Origin: Plasmopara viticola
Taxonomy: Eukaryota; Oomycota; Peronosporomycetes; Peronosporales; Peronosporaceae
Assembly: GCA_001695595.3 (NCBI GenBank)
Contig: MBPM02000001.1
Location: 806,001 to 870,000 of the forward strand
Direction: 5' to 3'
DNA: 64,000 nt
This document shows positions 46,858 through 58,829 of this stretch, piece after piece. The notes beneath the pieces were generated by a model that ran no database searches, had not been told where the DNA came from, and was given only the letters and a program-made list of their open reading frames with translations. The translations under genes and the position numbers were made by a program. The first letter of the stretch is position 1. The number at the start of each line of letters is the position of its first letter.

Positions 46858-49800
46858 AAAAACGTGCAATACCTCGTTTGAGGCAGCACTTTTCTTTTTA
46901 AATATGCTAAGGACTAAACTGACGCGACTTTTTCCGCCGCTGAGCGATACCTATTGCCTGAGGTCAGGGATTTTGGTGAATTGCCAAGGTAACAAGAAGT
47001 TGATGGACCTTATCTAGAAGTTCCGAGCTTTGCTGACTAAATTGACGGGACATCCGCGTTTGAAGAAGGTAGCCAGCACCGTCGTTATAGTCGGGATACG
47101 AGAGAGCGCAATTTGAGCATATGCTATGGAAGGCTCTAATAGCCTCGAGGCCTTCTCATAATTTGGGCATAATTTGAAAAGGTCACGAGGATCAATAAAC
47201 ATTATGCCAGCATCGACGAATGTGGCTTTGCATTTGAAGCATCGACTGCTATGCAAGCACAGTGCAGACCCCGAGAAAACGAAAGCCTTCTCGGCTCGGT
47301 GTACGCCACAACCTCAAAAGTGTGGTTAGATCTAGCAATTATTTGAGCAATACGGGTTTTTCAAATCCGATGTCCGATCTATACGTCCATCGTTGTTATA
47401 TGTCTTCGCTTTGAAAAGGATGCCTGATACAATTTATGCTCAACGCAATGAAAACCTTCCTACTTACGAAAAATGCTTTGTTCGTTGCGTCACCCAGGAT
47501 ATGAGCTAGCTCATGGCAATCTACAATAGATTTAGTCCGTGCCGCGTGTATACAGGATGATACGTGCGTGGCGCTGCTAAAAGAATTCGAGACGAATGAG
47601 TTGAAAGACTCAGACAAGACACTGTCGGTACGATTTAGCGTGGGGCTTGCTATTTAAAAATGGAAGTCAAGCTGTTGTGTTACATGAGATAGAAATCCCA
47701 TAAAGTCTGTGAGGACCATAATGCACTACTCAGCGTTACTGGAATTTAGTCAGCACATACTATACAAACTATTGGTGGTCCAAGATGTAGATTCGTGTCA
47801 GCACATATGTGCGCACATGCAGAATGCGCTACCGAATTAAACCCTTGCTGAATGTGGCTGCACCCTTTGTAAGCTTGTCTGTCGTATTAGGCTGCTGGCA
47901 GTTCAAAAGTGTAGGTTTTCGTACAAGGTCTCGCTAGACATCTGAGTAATGTGAACTTTGTTTATCTGTTTAGCATAGTGGCTAATCTTGCATCTGTGTT
48001 GGAATTTTACATAGCCGCACTGTTTCTTGGCCGTGTCTTTAGTCTAAGCGTTAATCGTGACCCCTTCTTTTAATCTACACGGTAGAAATCTGTTCATGGA
48101 ATGATTTCAGCGCTTCTATAAACAATTCAAAGTATATTTGGTACGTAAAGCAATTGTTGGGCTTACAAATAGCAGAGTAGATCACACACGTGCGAAAGCA
48201 AAGCCACTTCTGTGTCTCTTTTCTTGCGTGCGACTGTTTAATGGCCTATCACCATTGTTGTAAGTAATAGCTTTTGTGTACAACCACTGCGATAAATTGC
48301 CTTGACACAATACGTTGGCAACGTCATTGCGCCGACAATGAAATTGCGAGCTTAAATGAAAAGACTGGGCGGGTGTCTCGCAGTCTGCGATTCGCAACAC
48401 AGGCATGCATTGCGCACATATCCGGTCAGCACAGCACCCTCTCACAGCGGCATTAAGCATCAAATACACGAAAATATTCCACATTCGGAATCATAAGAAA
48501 AAAGGTTTTGATACCACTTTCGGTTGACTGGCGACCGGATTTTGTATAGAAAACCCGAATTGAGTTCTGCATGAAAGACATCCATGTCACACACTGGCTA
48601 TGAATTTGTGGGAGAACACGATGCGTTCTACACAGCGCATGCGCTAAGAACATTTCTAGTGTACAGAACATTATCCGAAATACCCGACCTTGACATCACC
48701 GTTTACATTGACAATGAAACTGACATTACCATTGACATTAATATCAAGGTCCTCTGCACTGTAATAAATCCAACATCCAAGGCACATACAATTTACGCGC
48801 ATGTGATGTTCTATGAGAATAATTGAGAGAGACCTTGCTTGCACATCGCAACTTGTACATCGCAACGTTGCAACACGCATCTGAATAGTATCGATGCCGG
48901 CATTCTTTTGCTCATGTTCAATCACTCGCAGCTTTGCCTCCGACAGAAATCCCATTCAAGAAGCGCTGCATCTACGTCTGCTTGCGATGGAGCTGCAGGT
49001 GCTGTCTGCAAGAATGGTTGCGATGTACGATGCAGCTTGCGATACCACTGCTACCCGCTACAATTACGATGCCGATTTCCTTGCGTGTTGTAATGCTACC
49101 GTTGGATTGCTACACGTGCGCGAATTAAAGCTTTTTGCCTGCAATTTTCGCAGCGTCAACCTTCAATCCGATTGCTCCTAGCGCATTCTTAACGTGCTCA
49201 AATCTCGCTGCGTGGTGTTGCTATTTCTTCTGCAATTCTCGGCACCAGCAGGTCTCTCAAGGCTGCGGATACTGTCAAGGTCGAGGATCCGATTGTCTAA
49301 ATGTTGCCAGCTGTACAGGAACTACCCGTTTGCGACGATCAAAGCCATGGTAAGCTTCCTCGGTAACACTTTTGACTGCTGCTACAACCACTTGTTCTAA
49401 AGTCAACGGTACCAACGGTGTTGCTGCTGCCTTTGGTGGTTTCACTAACCACCAATGTTAGTCAAAATCATCAATAGTCAGGGCTCGCGAGCGCCGTAGT
49501 TTATGCCTGCAAACTGATTCATTAATGGCGAAAAGATGCTTCGGCAAGGTTCATCTTCCGCTCCATCATTTCTTAGGACATCGGCATCAGCTGGTGCACC
49601 ATCTACCTCAGCACCCTCAGCACTCTCGCCCTCGCCCTCGTCCTCGTCGTCATTGTCGTTGCCATCCGAATTATACTCATTGTTAACACCAACAACAAGT
49701 ACCTCAAAATGTCGTCGGAATTGTTGATATGCGGATCTCAAATTGGCTACTGATATCTTCGTCATGACTTTGCCAAATTTTGGACCGAATTGAGAATTTG

Positions 49801-51122
49801 CCGTTTGAGAATCAACGCTACACTGATGCCGATAGGTTTCTGCTGACATGCTAGCTGGAGACATCGTCAACGGCGAGGAGATCACAAGTCGAGGTACCAA
49901 GCCAGCGCTTTAGAGATGCATGCCACAATTATACTCATGACGGCATGTTGTGACCAAGATACATGACTCCTCGCATGCAACAGGTAACAAAATTTCCTTC
50001 AACGTCGACCAAGAACTTTTCACGAATAGCTGTACTGCCGGCGAGAAAGATTTTTGCCGTAGAGCTGCGAGTCGGAAATTGTACGTATCAACATCTCACC
50101 AACAGATGCATTTTTTGCCAGCGTCTGAACGCCTTGCTATTCCGGAAATGCTTGCGAACTTTGCACTTGATGTTCTAGTTGATGTGCCATCTACAAATCA
50201 ATCGATGTGAGGCAGGATGTATAGCCGCAAGGAGAATCATCAGCGCAAGTTTTCGGTCGATAGCAAATACAATGCCTTCGCCATCGCCAGTCCCAATGTC
50301 GTAATTCGCAAAGGTGTTTTAAATGAGCTCCATCGCCCAGAAATAATCGTCCTCCTCCTCGGCTCGCAAGAAGCAGTAGGCAAATGTGAAACTTTGGTTG
50401 ATGAAAGTTAATTTGTATTAAGGGTAGTTTGTACTTGTTGCTTTTGTAGGTGGCGTCAATTAATCACACACGTCCTGCCGTGTATCACTGACATATCGTC
50501 TTTGCCGTTGGTGCTATACTGAGCACAAGTGTCAACTGCTGTTCGCTATCGAGTTGCGTGAAGTACGTTGTCGATGATGCAAGGTAATCTAGCAAGGCTT
50601 TCAAAGGTGCACGTCCTTATGAAAACGTTTTCTCGCAGCATGTTTGATGTTGCGTATGTCTCGTGGCGTCACTGCGAAGTTCAAGCTGGTCGCAAAACAT
50701 TTCGTCTTGTTGCCGAGCCTCAGCTCAGCTAGGACTGTATTGTATTGCTCTGCGTTGAGTTTGCGGTCAGCAAAGTGCATTATTGGGTCCTCAAACGGTG
50801 GATGGTTGTGCTTATCGTATGTGACTCCAACAGCCAGTGCCACGGTGTCATGCTGCTGTTAAATTCTGATGATGTCGACGGAATACCGACAGCCGGTGCC
50901 ACGGCTAGGTCTGGTACGTTAACGTCCTTCTGCTTCCACGTCTTTTGAACAAGCGTTGCTGTTTTGATAATCCGCGTTACTGGGTCGAGGTTGTTGCCAA
51001 TGTACTTGGAACGTTTGACCTCTTCTTTGAGTTCTGCATTTAAAGTCTTACGAGCATCGCCAAGACTGTCAAAGACACGCTCGGCGATAAGTTTTACGGT
51101 GTTCATGGCTAATCTTGTACAC
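46858..51122 (-). mobile_element. decayed MULE-like element, copy C (truncated)
   Basis: Inverse copy of B, from GTGTACAAGATTAGCC before the transposase start (around 51120) to the truncation near 46858. It lacks the last 0.95 kb that B and A share. The non-transposase part (46858-49477) has only short frames. Confidence 0.8.
49478..51106 (-). pseudogene. FAR1/MULE-like transposase relic (copy C)
   Basis: It begins MNTVKLIAERVFDSL at 51106 and is open for 108 codons to 50780. The zinc-binding block (MALAVGVTYDKHNHPPFED) is in the adjacent frame from 50843, the same frame break as in A and B. The acidic segment with DDEDEGEGESAEGAEVDGAP is in a frame from 49900. Stops interrupt the remainder. 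Confidence 0.78.
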
Positions 51123-54100
51123 CACTAAATCTTAATATTCTATGCAGAAGCTTCGTACGGGTCATGCCTCATAGAACTGATCTTAGATCAATCTTTTTTC
51201 ACAAACGTACGATGAGAGTACTATCCTTATTTTTTGCAAAATCTATCTACGGGCCTTTTTGAAACAGTAGTAAAGCAGTAGCTTGTTATTTTATCTTCGT
51301 TTTAAGTCACGGCAATCATTGATGTACATTGGCTGACTACAAAATTTGTCTTATATCTGTACGTGAATGTCATTTTACTCGGTTGTTAGTCAAAAATTTT
51401 ATGCGTAGCTCGTAAATTTCCTTGTTTGTGTGGAAAAGTAATTTGTTTGTGGCAACGGATAAGTAGCTCTCACACTAAAAGGCTCCTCATTCCTCGAGAG
51501 CGACTTAATAAGACTCTTTGTATCTTCTACGAACGACCCTTTTAAAGTATAAACTCAGTGTATTGACTTATTTTTTGTAGGGGCTTACGGTGGATTTCGA
51601 GTCATCCTAAAAACTTTTTTATTGTTGCTCAAAAATATCAGCCGAAACAAAATAACTTCGACTCCTCGGTCACTATTCCGACATATGAGCTCAATCTTGT
51701 TGATAAACACCACTTGTTCGCTCGTGAGATAGCCGTAAGTATTCTGTGCGACAGAAATCTAAAGCCTGGTCTTCTTATCTGATTAAAATGCTGTGTATAC
51801 TCCTGCTTTAAAGTGGGAGTAATATGCCAATTAAACATGATGTTCATATATCAATGCCCACTGCTTCACTGTCATAGTCTTAATTTGTACCTATACAAAT
51901 ATAGCACTGCTTGCTTTATCTTCTAAGTACGACAAGACTGTACAAAACAGCAAGCCACGTCATGGCACCTTTGAAGAAGCATTAGTGTGGTAGCTTTTTT
52001 TCTTCAACTATTGCCGTCGAGATGAAAACATAAAATGTGTAAAATAGCGATGTACTGTTACTTTTAATTAAAGCCAATTAAAGAGCGCCTAAACTAAACT
52101 CCAATTTCGTAAGCGGATGCTGGGTCCCAACCACGTTTCTCGCTGCTCCTACTTGCTTCGCTACCCGGCTTATTTAGCCTAGTCATTATGTTTTACATCA
52201 TCTCCTTGATTTTCGCGATGAAGGTATAAAGCGATCCGGTAGGTTAGAGTGCAAGTATAGATCATGTATGGCTATTTCTTGTTCTACCATGAGAAGGCCT
52301 GTTTCGTGCAGTAAACAAGTGTATAAAATATGCGGTGATTATCAATATGTTAAACATCTGATAGAGTACGAATCAAGGGCTATATTTCCTCGCTCAGCTT
52401 TTATTTGTATTTATACTCAAGCGCGACTCCGTATCGTATTGAGCTAAACCATGAGTATCTCTCGTCTGCGGGCTGACACTTTCATATTGCAACGCATGGA
52501 GTTGAGGTTTGTATATATCTTTGATTTGCAAAATGCTTGTAGTTTAGATATGTAAAACAAAGTAACCAATACAAGTATAGCTAACATAAGCTCGAAAACA
52601 GCCAGATCAAACGAGAGTTTTGCTCAGAATTGCTAAACGAACAAGCAAACAGACATCATGGGATCTTTAAGACTAGCCAAGCGCCGCCCGCCTTGCGATT
52701 ATAAAAAAAGTCAAACAAGTACAATTAGGTTCACGAAATGTTAATTATTAAACTTAGTGAGTTATTATTTCTCGTAAATTCATTGGCCATTTCTCTGGGC
52801 TCCAGCCCGTATCTCTAGTTGTTTACCACACTTAAGTATCTAGATTATCAGTGGTTGCCATTGGTTTATCATTATGACGCTATGAAGCTGTAGAAGTACA
52901 ACACAGGAAGATTGATACAAGTTTTGCGATTATTTTTGCGAGTTTCCGGCCTTAAGAAAGTATCTTAATGCAGTATACCCATGTGTGAGTTAATATGTAG
53001 TACACGATGGCTATCGGCTTGTAAAGTCAAACATCTTATAGGTCCTTAAAGCATCTATGCAAACGCTTAATTTCAAATTCTCAGTCCTGAGAGCAACGCT
53101 ACAATTTATTACAACGCCTTAAATTGGACTTTGGAATCGACCTTGAAAAAAAGGGCAAGTCGCCTTCCAATTGTCTTGTTTAGACATGCTCAAATGAACC
53201 AACTCAATTACTTGGCGATAACATACCCACCAGTCGCGACTATCTTTTAAGTAATTGAGGTCACTATTTGAACAAATGTGCTTTGGCGGACATAACGCCG
53301 GTACGATACAGCGCTAAGATTTTGTGTCGTTTGCAAATAAGCTCACTGGAAAGCGAAAAAGCATTATCCAAAACGTTTTGTGGAATTCATGGCTATCCGT
53401 GAACATATTTCGCTTGTAATATATATACACCATTCACGCTAAGGGTCTTCTCGCTCGGGCACACTTGAGTTGTACACACTAAATCTACAAAGCTTCTTCT
53501 ATGATTGAATAGACCCAGCTGGCAGGTATTTTCTCGTTGGCAATTTTTTACATTTTTATTGCCCCAATACAATTACATATAGTATGTAGGGGTAATTGTA
53601 AGTTCGATACAGGTAACATATTGAGATAGCGGACCCATGCTCGTCACCTTTTGGAATGTCGTATAATATGCTCAATCTTGTTTTGAAATGTCAATGTGCT
53701 CAATTTTTGTCCGAATGTATACGATTGGTCTCCTACTATATATATATATACGGAAGTTTTCTATTCTGGTCGTATGGGTCATGTGTATTGCTCGGAAGTT
53801 AAGGCTCAATCTTTTTTGCCTAAGAATGATAATTTAAAAGAATTTAAGTTCGGTAACGGGCATATTAAAACAGGGATATGGCTTATATTGCATCAGTATC
53901 AAGGCGTAACGACTTTGAGAATCACAAATTTTTTGTCTCAAGGCATCAATCGAAGAGGATCATTCGGCTTAGCTGACCACACCCGAGTACGAAACTAGGC
54001 TAAGTCTTTTGCGTAATGACTATAGTATTAGAACTTTCAATTGGAGATCAAGCGATGCGCACAACTCGTCGTTTTATCTTGTTTGATGTTTGTAATATGA

Positions 54101-55746
54101 AGTCGTGTTCAATGACGTAGCACATCTCGCACGAAGGCCTCCGAAACTCTTAAAATACCTTCCAAGATCAATCAACACATATATATTCTTCGTGAAACTA
54201 CAGAATATAGTCACGTCAACATGGCACGCCTTCTATGATTGTATAACAAATTTGGCCGTGAAAGCCAAATTTGGAGACGTATTTGTAGCAAGGTTCAATT
54301 CTTTACTGTCGTTGGTTTGATTCGTCTGTAACCTTCAAAACTTCGCCCGCTCAACATTGAAGTACAATTGGATCATTATTAAAGGTGTGTTCGGCCGTAT
54401 TATCTATTACGTGCTAACTTGACATCCGTTTGCTGCTATCACATGACTGTGACGTGACCGTCGTTACGGACAAGTTTGCGGTTAATGGCTAATACGCCAT
54501 ATACTTAAAAAAAATCGAGATACATATCTATTAGTACTATACGTAAGTTTAGGCGATCTTTAGTTTCCGGCCAGAAGAAAGTTCCAGATGTCACATAAAC
54601 GTTGCGAACCAGGAGACCTAATTGGCTAAGAATAATCAAGGATGTGTAAGAAGCCAGATGGAGTAAAGAAGAGTGATAGGCTTTGGGATGGTAGCAGTGA
54701 CGGCTGAGAGCCACCAGTTAGGCTGTGGCAAGAAAAGAATTCATCAGAGCTATCCGTTTAACAATACTTGTCAGATTTCTTTAAGCAACAAATACTTCTC
54801 TTCCCACACCAATTTTGCCCCGCTCGCCGTCCAAGCTTAGTCCGACGACCGACATTCAATACACTTCCTCCGTGACTGTGTTACAATGACACATTCGTTT
54901 TCAGCAAGCCAATTTCTACCTCGTTTGCAAGCGTCCTATATACATTTCAGAAGTAATGTTAGTACACAACCTCGTCTTTGACGCGAAGACTGGTTGTAAA
55001 AAGAGTTCGAGACTATGAAGTCTGCTTGTCAATTCCCACTGCTTTCGTGTGAAGACGTTTCAGCATTATCAATTCTTCAATCGCGGTACAGGTATCAAGC
55101 TTTCAGGTCGGCTATAATATTTGTCACTATTTGCTGTCGTGTTTCGGAGCCCAAGACTTTTAGTGCTTCAATACGCCGGTAATTGCCATCGTGTACCGGG
55201 GCACATGTTTGTTAGTGCTTTGGAAACGCCGGGCTTTCAATATTGCACCGAAATCGTGTCGTAAATCTGCTACATTACGACGCTCCGATAGATTCATTAA
55301 GGTCATACTTATTCGTTACTTGTTATTTACGGATCGAGCAGTCCCTACCGTTTTTCAAAGTTGTCGTCGCTTAAAAGAGATGCAGACTTCTAGGAGGCAA
55401 TCAAATATTTCGGTGAAGTATTAATCAGTTGAGCGGATCGTATTCATTTTTTGCAATATTACGATGCTGCTGTGTATGTGCTAAGAAGCAATCACACGAA
55501 GGGTCGGCTGAATAAGTCGCTTTCTGCAATGCATTTGTTGTCTTGCTGCACAATTTTATTTGCGTTAACATGATAAACGTTCTCGCAAATTCTAAACAAC
55601 GTATAAGACTTGAAAGCGATGACCTTTACATACACGATCTCCCACCTCCACTTAGTAAGTTGGTTGTGCGTATACTGCGTAATTAAATGCGATTGGCAAC
55701 TTCTCTCTCTCACTCGTGCACTACAATCTACTTCACCCTTAATTAT
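51123..55746. other. non-coding part of segment X', right arm
   Basis: Mirror of 28255-32945. Short frames only, several of them inverse matches of left-arm frames with altered ends. No gene is supported. Confidence 0.55.
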
Positions 55747-55754
55747 CTTTATTT

Positions 55755-58497
55755 CGGAATCGTTAAACTGCCGGTACCCCTTGATTTTAGTCAATGAGAT
55801 TAGTTCATTTTATCAATGGTAGCAGCTAATGAACACAGTGTTTTTTCAACCTATAAAAGGAGAAAGCAATACCCATTCGGTACCCCTTTTTGTTAACTGC
55901 CGGTACCATTTGTTTTTTTAACTCCTACTCACCTCTTCTCAATATCACTCTTTCAACATCACTCTTCTCAATATCACTCTTCTCGCACTCTTCTTCTCGC
56001 AATGAACACTATGCAACCCCCTAGAGAGCTCTCGTTAAGCTCTCTGGAAGAGGCAAAGTCGGCGGTTCTCATGCACGCGCGCGCCCATAAGAATGGAACG
56101 AGTTGGCAAAAGAAAGGAAGGAAGCCCAAAAACCCTTGTCCTACGATGCACAAAGGCCGGTAAAGTTCAACTCCCTACCTCTAACTCCCGGGAACGCTTA
56201 CGAAGTAACCAGAAAACTGACTGCAAGTGCAAGTGAGTCTATTATCAGGCATATAGCCGCCGTAAATACCTGCGAATTAGTCAGAAAGCTAACCGTAATT
56301 ACAGAAAAAATACAATTTGGATCATGAAGTCTGCACCATTTTTTTTGAAGTCACGTCGGGAGAACACAACCACGAGCCTTTCATCCAACCAACGGCTAAC
56401 CTAATCGACCGCGCTCTTAAAATTTCGGAGCAACAGGCTGTTGTGGACCTCACACAAGCTGGGGTCAGTGTCAACGCCACTCCACAAGACCTCTATAATG
56501 TCCGTCGTGCGCACAAGGTGACCATGCTTGATGGAAGAACTCCAATGCAGGCACTTTTCGAAATTCTTTCGGCAGACTCTTTATACTTTGCGCAGCAAGA
56601 TGATAAAAACAAAGCGACTCATCTTTTCATTGTTTCCCGAAGCGCAGCAGAAATATGTTCGACGTTTGCCGAGGAAAAGAGTGGTTGCTGGATTCCACTT
56701 ACAAAACCGACCAATACGGACTGCCCCTGCTACATGTGGTTGGTGTGACTGCCAGAAATCACACCTCTACGCTAGGCTACTGTTTCATGCGAGGAGAAAC
56801 AAGAGGCAATTTTGGCTGGGCCTTTACGAAACTGACAGATGTATTTTGACGTTCCAGATTCCGTTGGGGCCCGTCTTTGTCACCGATCGAGAGCTAGCTC
56901 TCATGACTGCGCTGGCGGATGTGTTCCCGAAAAGTAAGGCGCTCTTGTGCAGGTGGCACATAAGCAGGAATGTCTTTGCAAAGCCATGACTTAGCTTCGA
57001 TACGCAAGAATTTTGATGCATGCAGACACTGAAGCCGAATATGATTGGCGTCTTGAGATGGTAAGAGAAATGGTGCCACCGCACATCATTCACTACCTTA
57101 ATTCAACTTGGCTACGCTACAAGGAAAGATTTGTTAGTGCATGTCTGCGGGATGTACTTCGTTTTGGAAACACCGCCACTTCCCGAGTAGAAATCGCTCA
57201 TTCCGCGCTCAAAGAATGGATTGAAGTGCCCACAGGTAAAGCTATTTTGGCGGAGCAACCAGACATATCTACCCTGTGCTAATCCAAACCCATTTATTTC
57301 CTTGATGCGACCTTTATCCGTAAATACAGCAATTAAGCTCGCATGCGACGATCAGCTGGCCAAGGTCAAGTACCACCACGCCAAAAAGAGTGCCGTTGCC
57401 GATATGCAGCATGGGCCATTTTCTGCCCCTCTTGCGGGAACCGTTTTTCTTGCCGCAATATATGGTGCCTATAGGCAGTACAGAATGCGCAATAATGACC
57501 AAAAGTAAGTGTATGACCCAGTTCCACTACTCAAAGCTTAATCACCATCTAATTATAGTTCTTGAGCAGCAAGGCTGCCGCAGTTTGTTCAGATTAATGA
57601 TAAAATATCTATGCGCCCATGACTTTCGACTTCGTGCGAATGAGCCTCTCGTTTTCGAAGACTTCGACACGCATTGGTGGCTTCAAGCTCCAATACGTGT
57701 AGCTGTAGACGAGCGTATTCCGGAACCTTCAATGAGTGATATGTTACAGAGATTTCGCCGACGATTACGATAATGAAATCTTCGCACATCGAAAGCGCCG
57801 AATGCTGGATCACATGCGAGCCTGGACGGCAGTGACTTCGGTGGAGGGACCTCCACGTGCGCTATCGCGTGGCCGACCATCTGGATCCACTCGACGCCTA
57901 CCTTCGCAGTTTGAGCATGTAGAGATAGCTGCTAATGCAGAGGCACCTTTGCTCCGCAGGTGCAGAGTGTGCAGAGGGATTGGTCACAATGCCAGAACAT
58001 CTCGGCAACGAGCCCCACCTCAACACCAGCGACTGTGCCCTCTATAGGTATGCAAACATTTTATGTAATGCGCTTGACCCTTCTACTTCTCATTCTTCTG
58101 AACTTTTCTTTGGCAATTTCGATACTGTAAATGATACTTGAAAAATTAGTTTTATTATGTAAGATCACGTCGCTCAAAACAATACACATATGTATATATA
58201 CCCAAGAGTCATGCAAATGCGTATACTCATAAAGGAAAGACGACGTAGAGGAAGGCGCATTTCGATAACTTGTTCAGTGCTGCTTTCGTTGACAGAAAAA
58301 TATTGCTCTCTTTGACGGAGATGCTCCTTTTTTCATTGGCTAAAAACAGGGGGAACCGGCAGCTTACGAAAAAGGGGTGGTATTGCTCTCTTGAAAAAAC
58401 ACTGTGTGTTCATTAACAAAGATAAACTGCTCCCATTGGTAGAATGAACTAATCTTATTGGCTAAAATCAAGGGGTACCGGCAGTTTAACGATTCCC
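55755..58497 (+). mobile_element. full-length GGGAATC-family MULE (2.74 kb)
   Basis: Long terminal inverted repeats of roughly 160 bp begin GGAATCGTTAAACTGCCGG at both ends and contain a second, inner CTGCCGG-type motif. Flanks are CTTTATTT (55747-55754) and TTTTATTT (58498-58505), an 8 bp duplication with one mismatch. It contains a broken FAR1/MULE transposase. The left arm holds a 157 bp MITE with the same ends at the identical site. Confidence 0.9.
56002..58047 (+). pseudogene. MULE transposase with FAR1-type zinc domain, broken
   Basis: The likely original start is the ATG at 56002 (MNTMQPPRELSLSSLEEAKS). Pieces follow in changing frames: a FAR1/FLYWCH-like zinc block ending EHNHEPF (about 56370), the first DDE Asp in WLLDSTYKTDQYGLPLL (about 56680-56730), the second in VTDRELALMTAL (about 56880), LLCRWHISRNVF, and a C-terminal zinc-knuckle-like CRVCRGIGHNARTS (about 57960-58000) whose expected last Cys is Ser. 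At least four frame changes or stops separate these, so it is inactive. It is only distantly like the A/B/C transposase. Confidence 0.85.
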
Positions 58498-58829
58498 TTT
58501 TATTTTGATATAACTTTCACTAATATTTTGTAGATTCACCATTCCTAGGGATAATATTGATTTCGAGTACTTTGAAGAAATTTTCTTTGAAGTAGGACCT
58601 AATTTTACAATACAAGATATTGGATGATATAAATTTTGAATTTAAGGTACTGTCCTTTTATCAACAAGAGTACTACAATAAAATGTACCCGGAAAGAATT
58701 AATCTAATACCATACTTTTTTTTCATCATAAAGTTGGGAATGAGTTCGTAGCGCGGGCAACTTTCATCTATGCTGCGGTTACGAAGAACCGACTTCCTTG
58801 CGGCAGTTGATGGACAGTCATTGCAATCG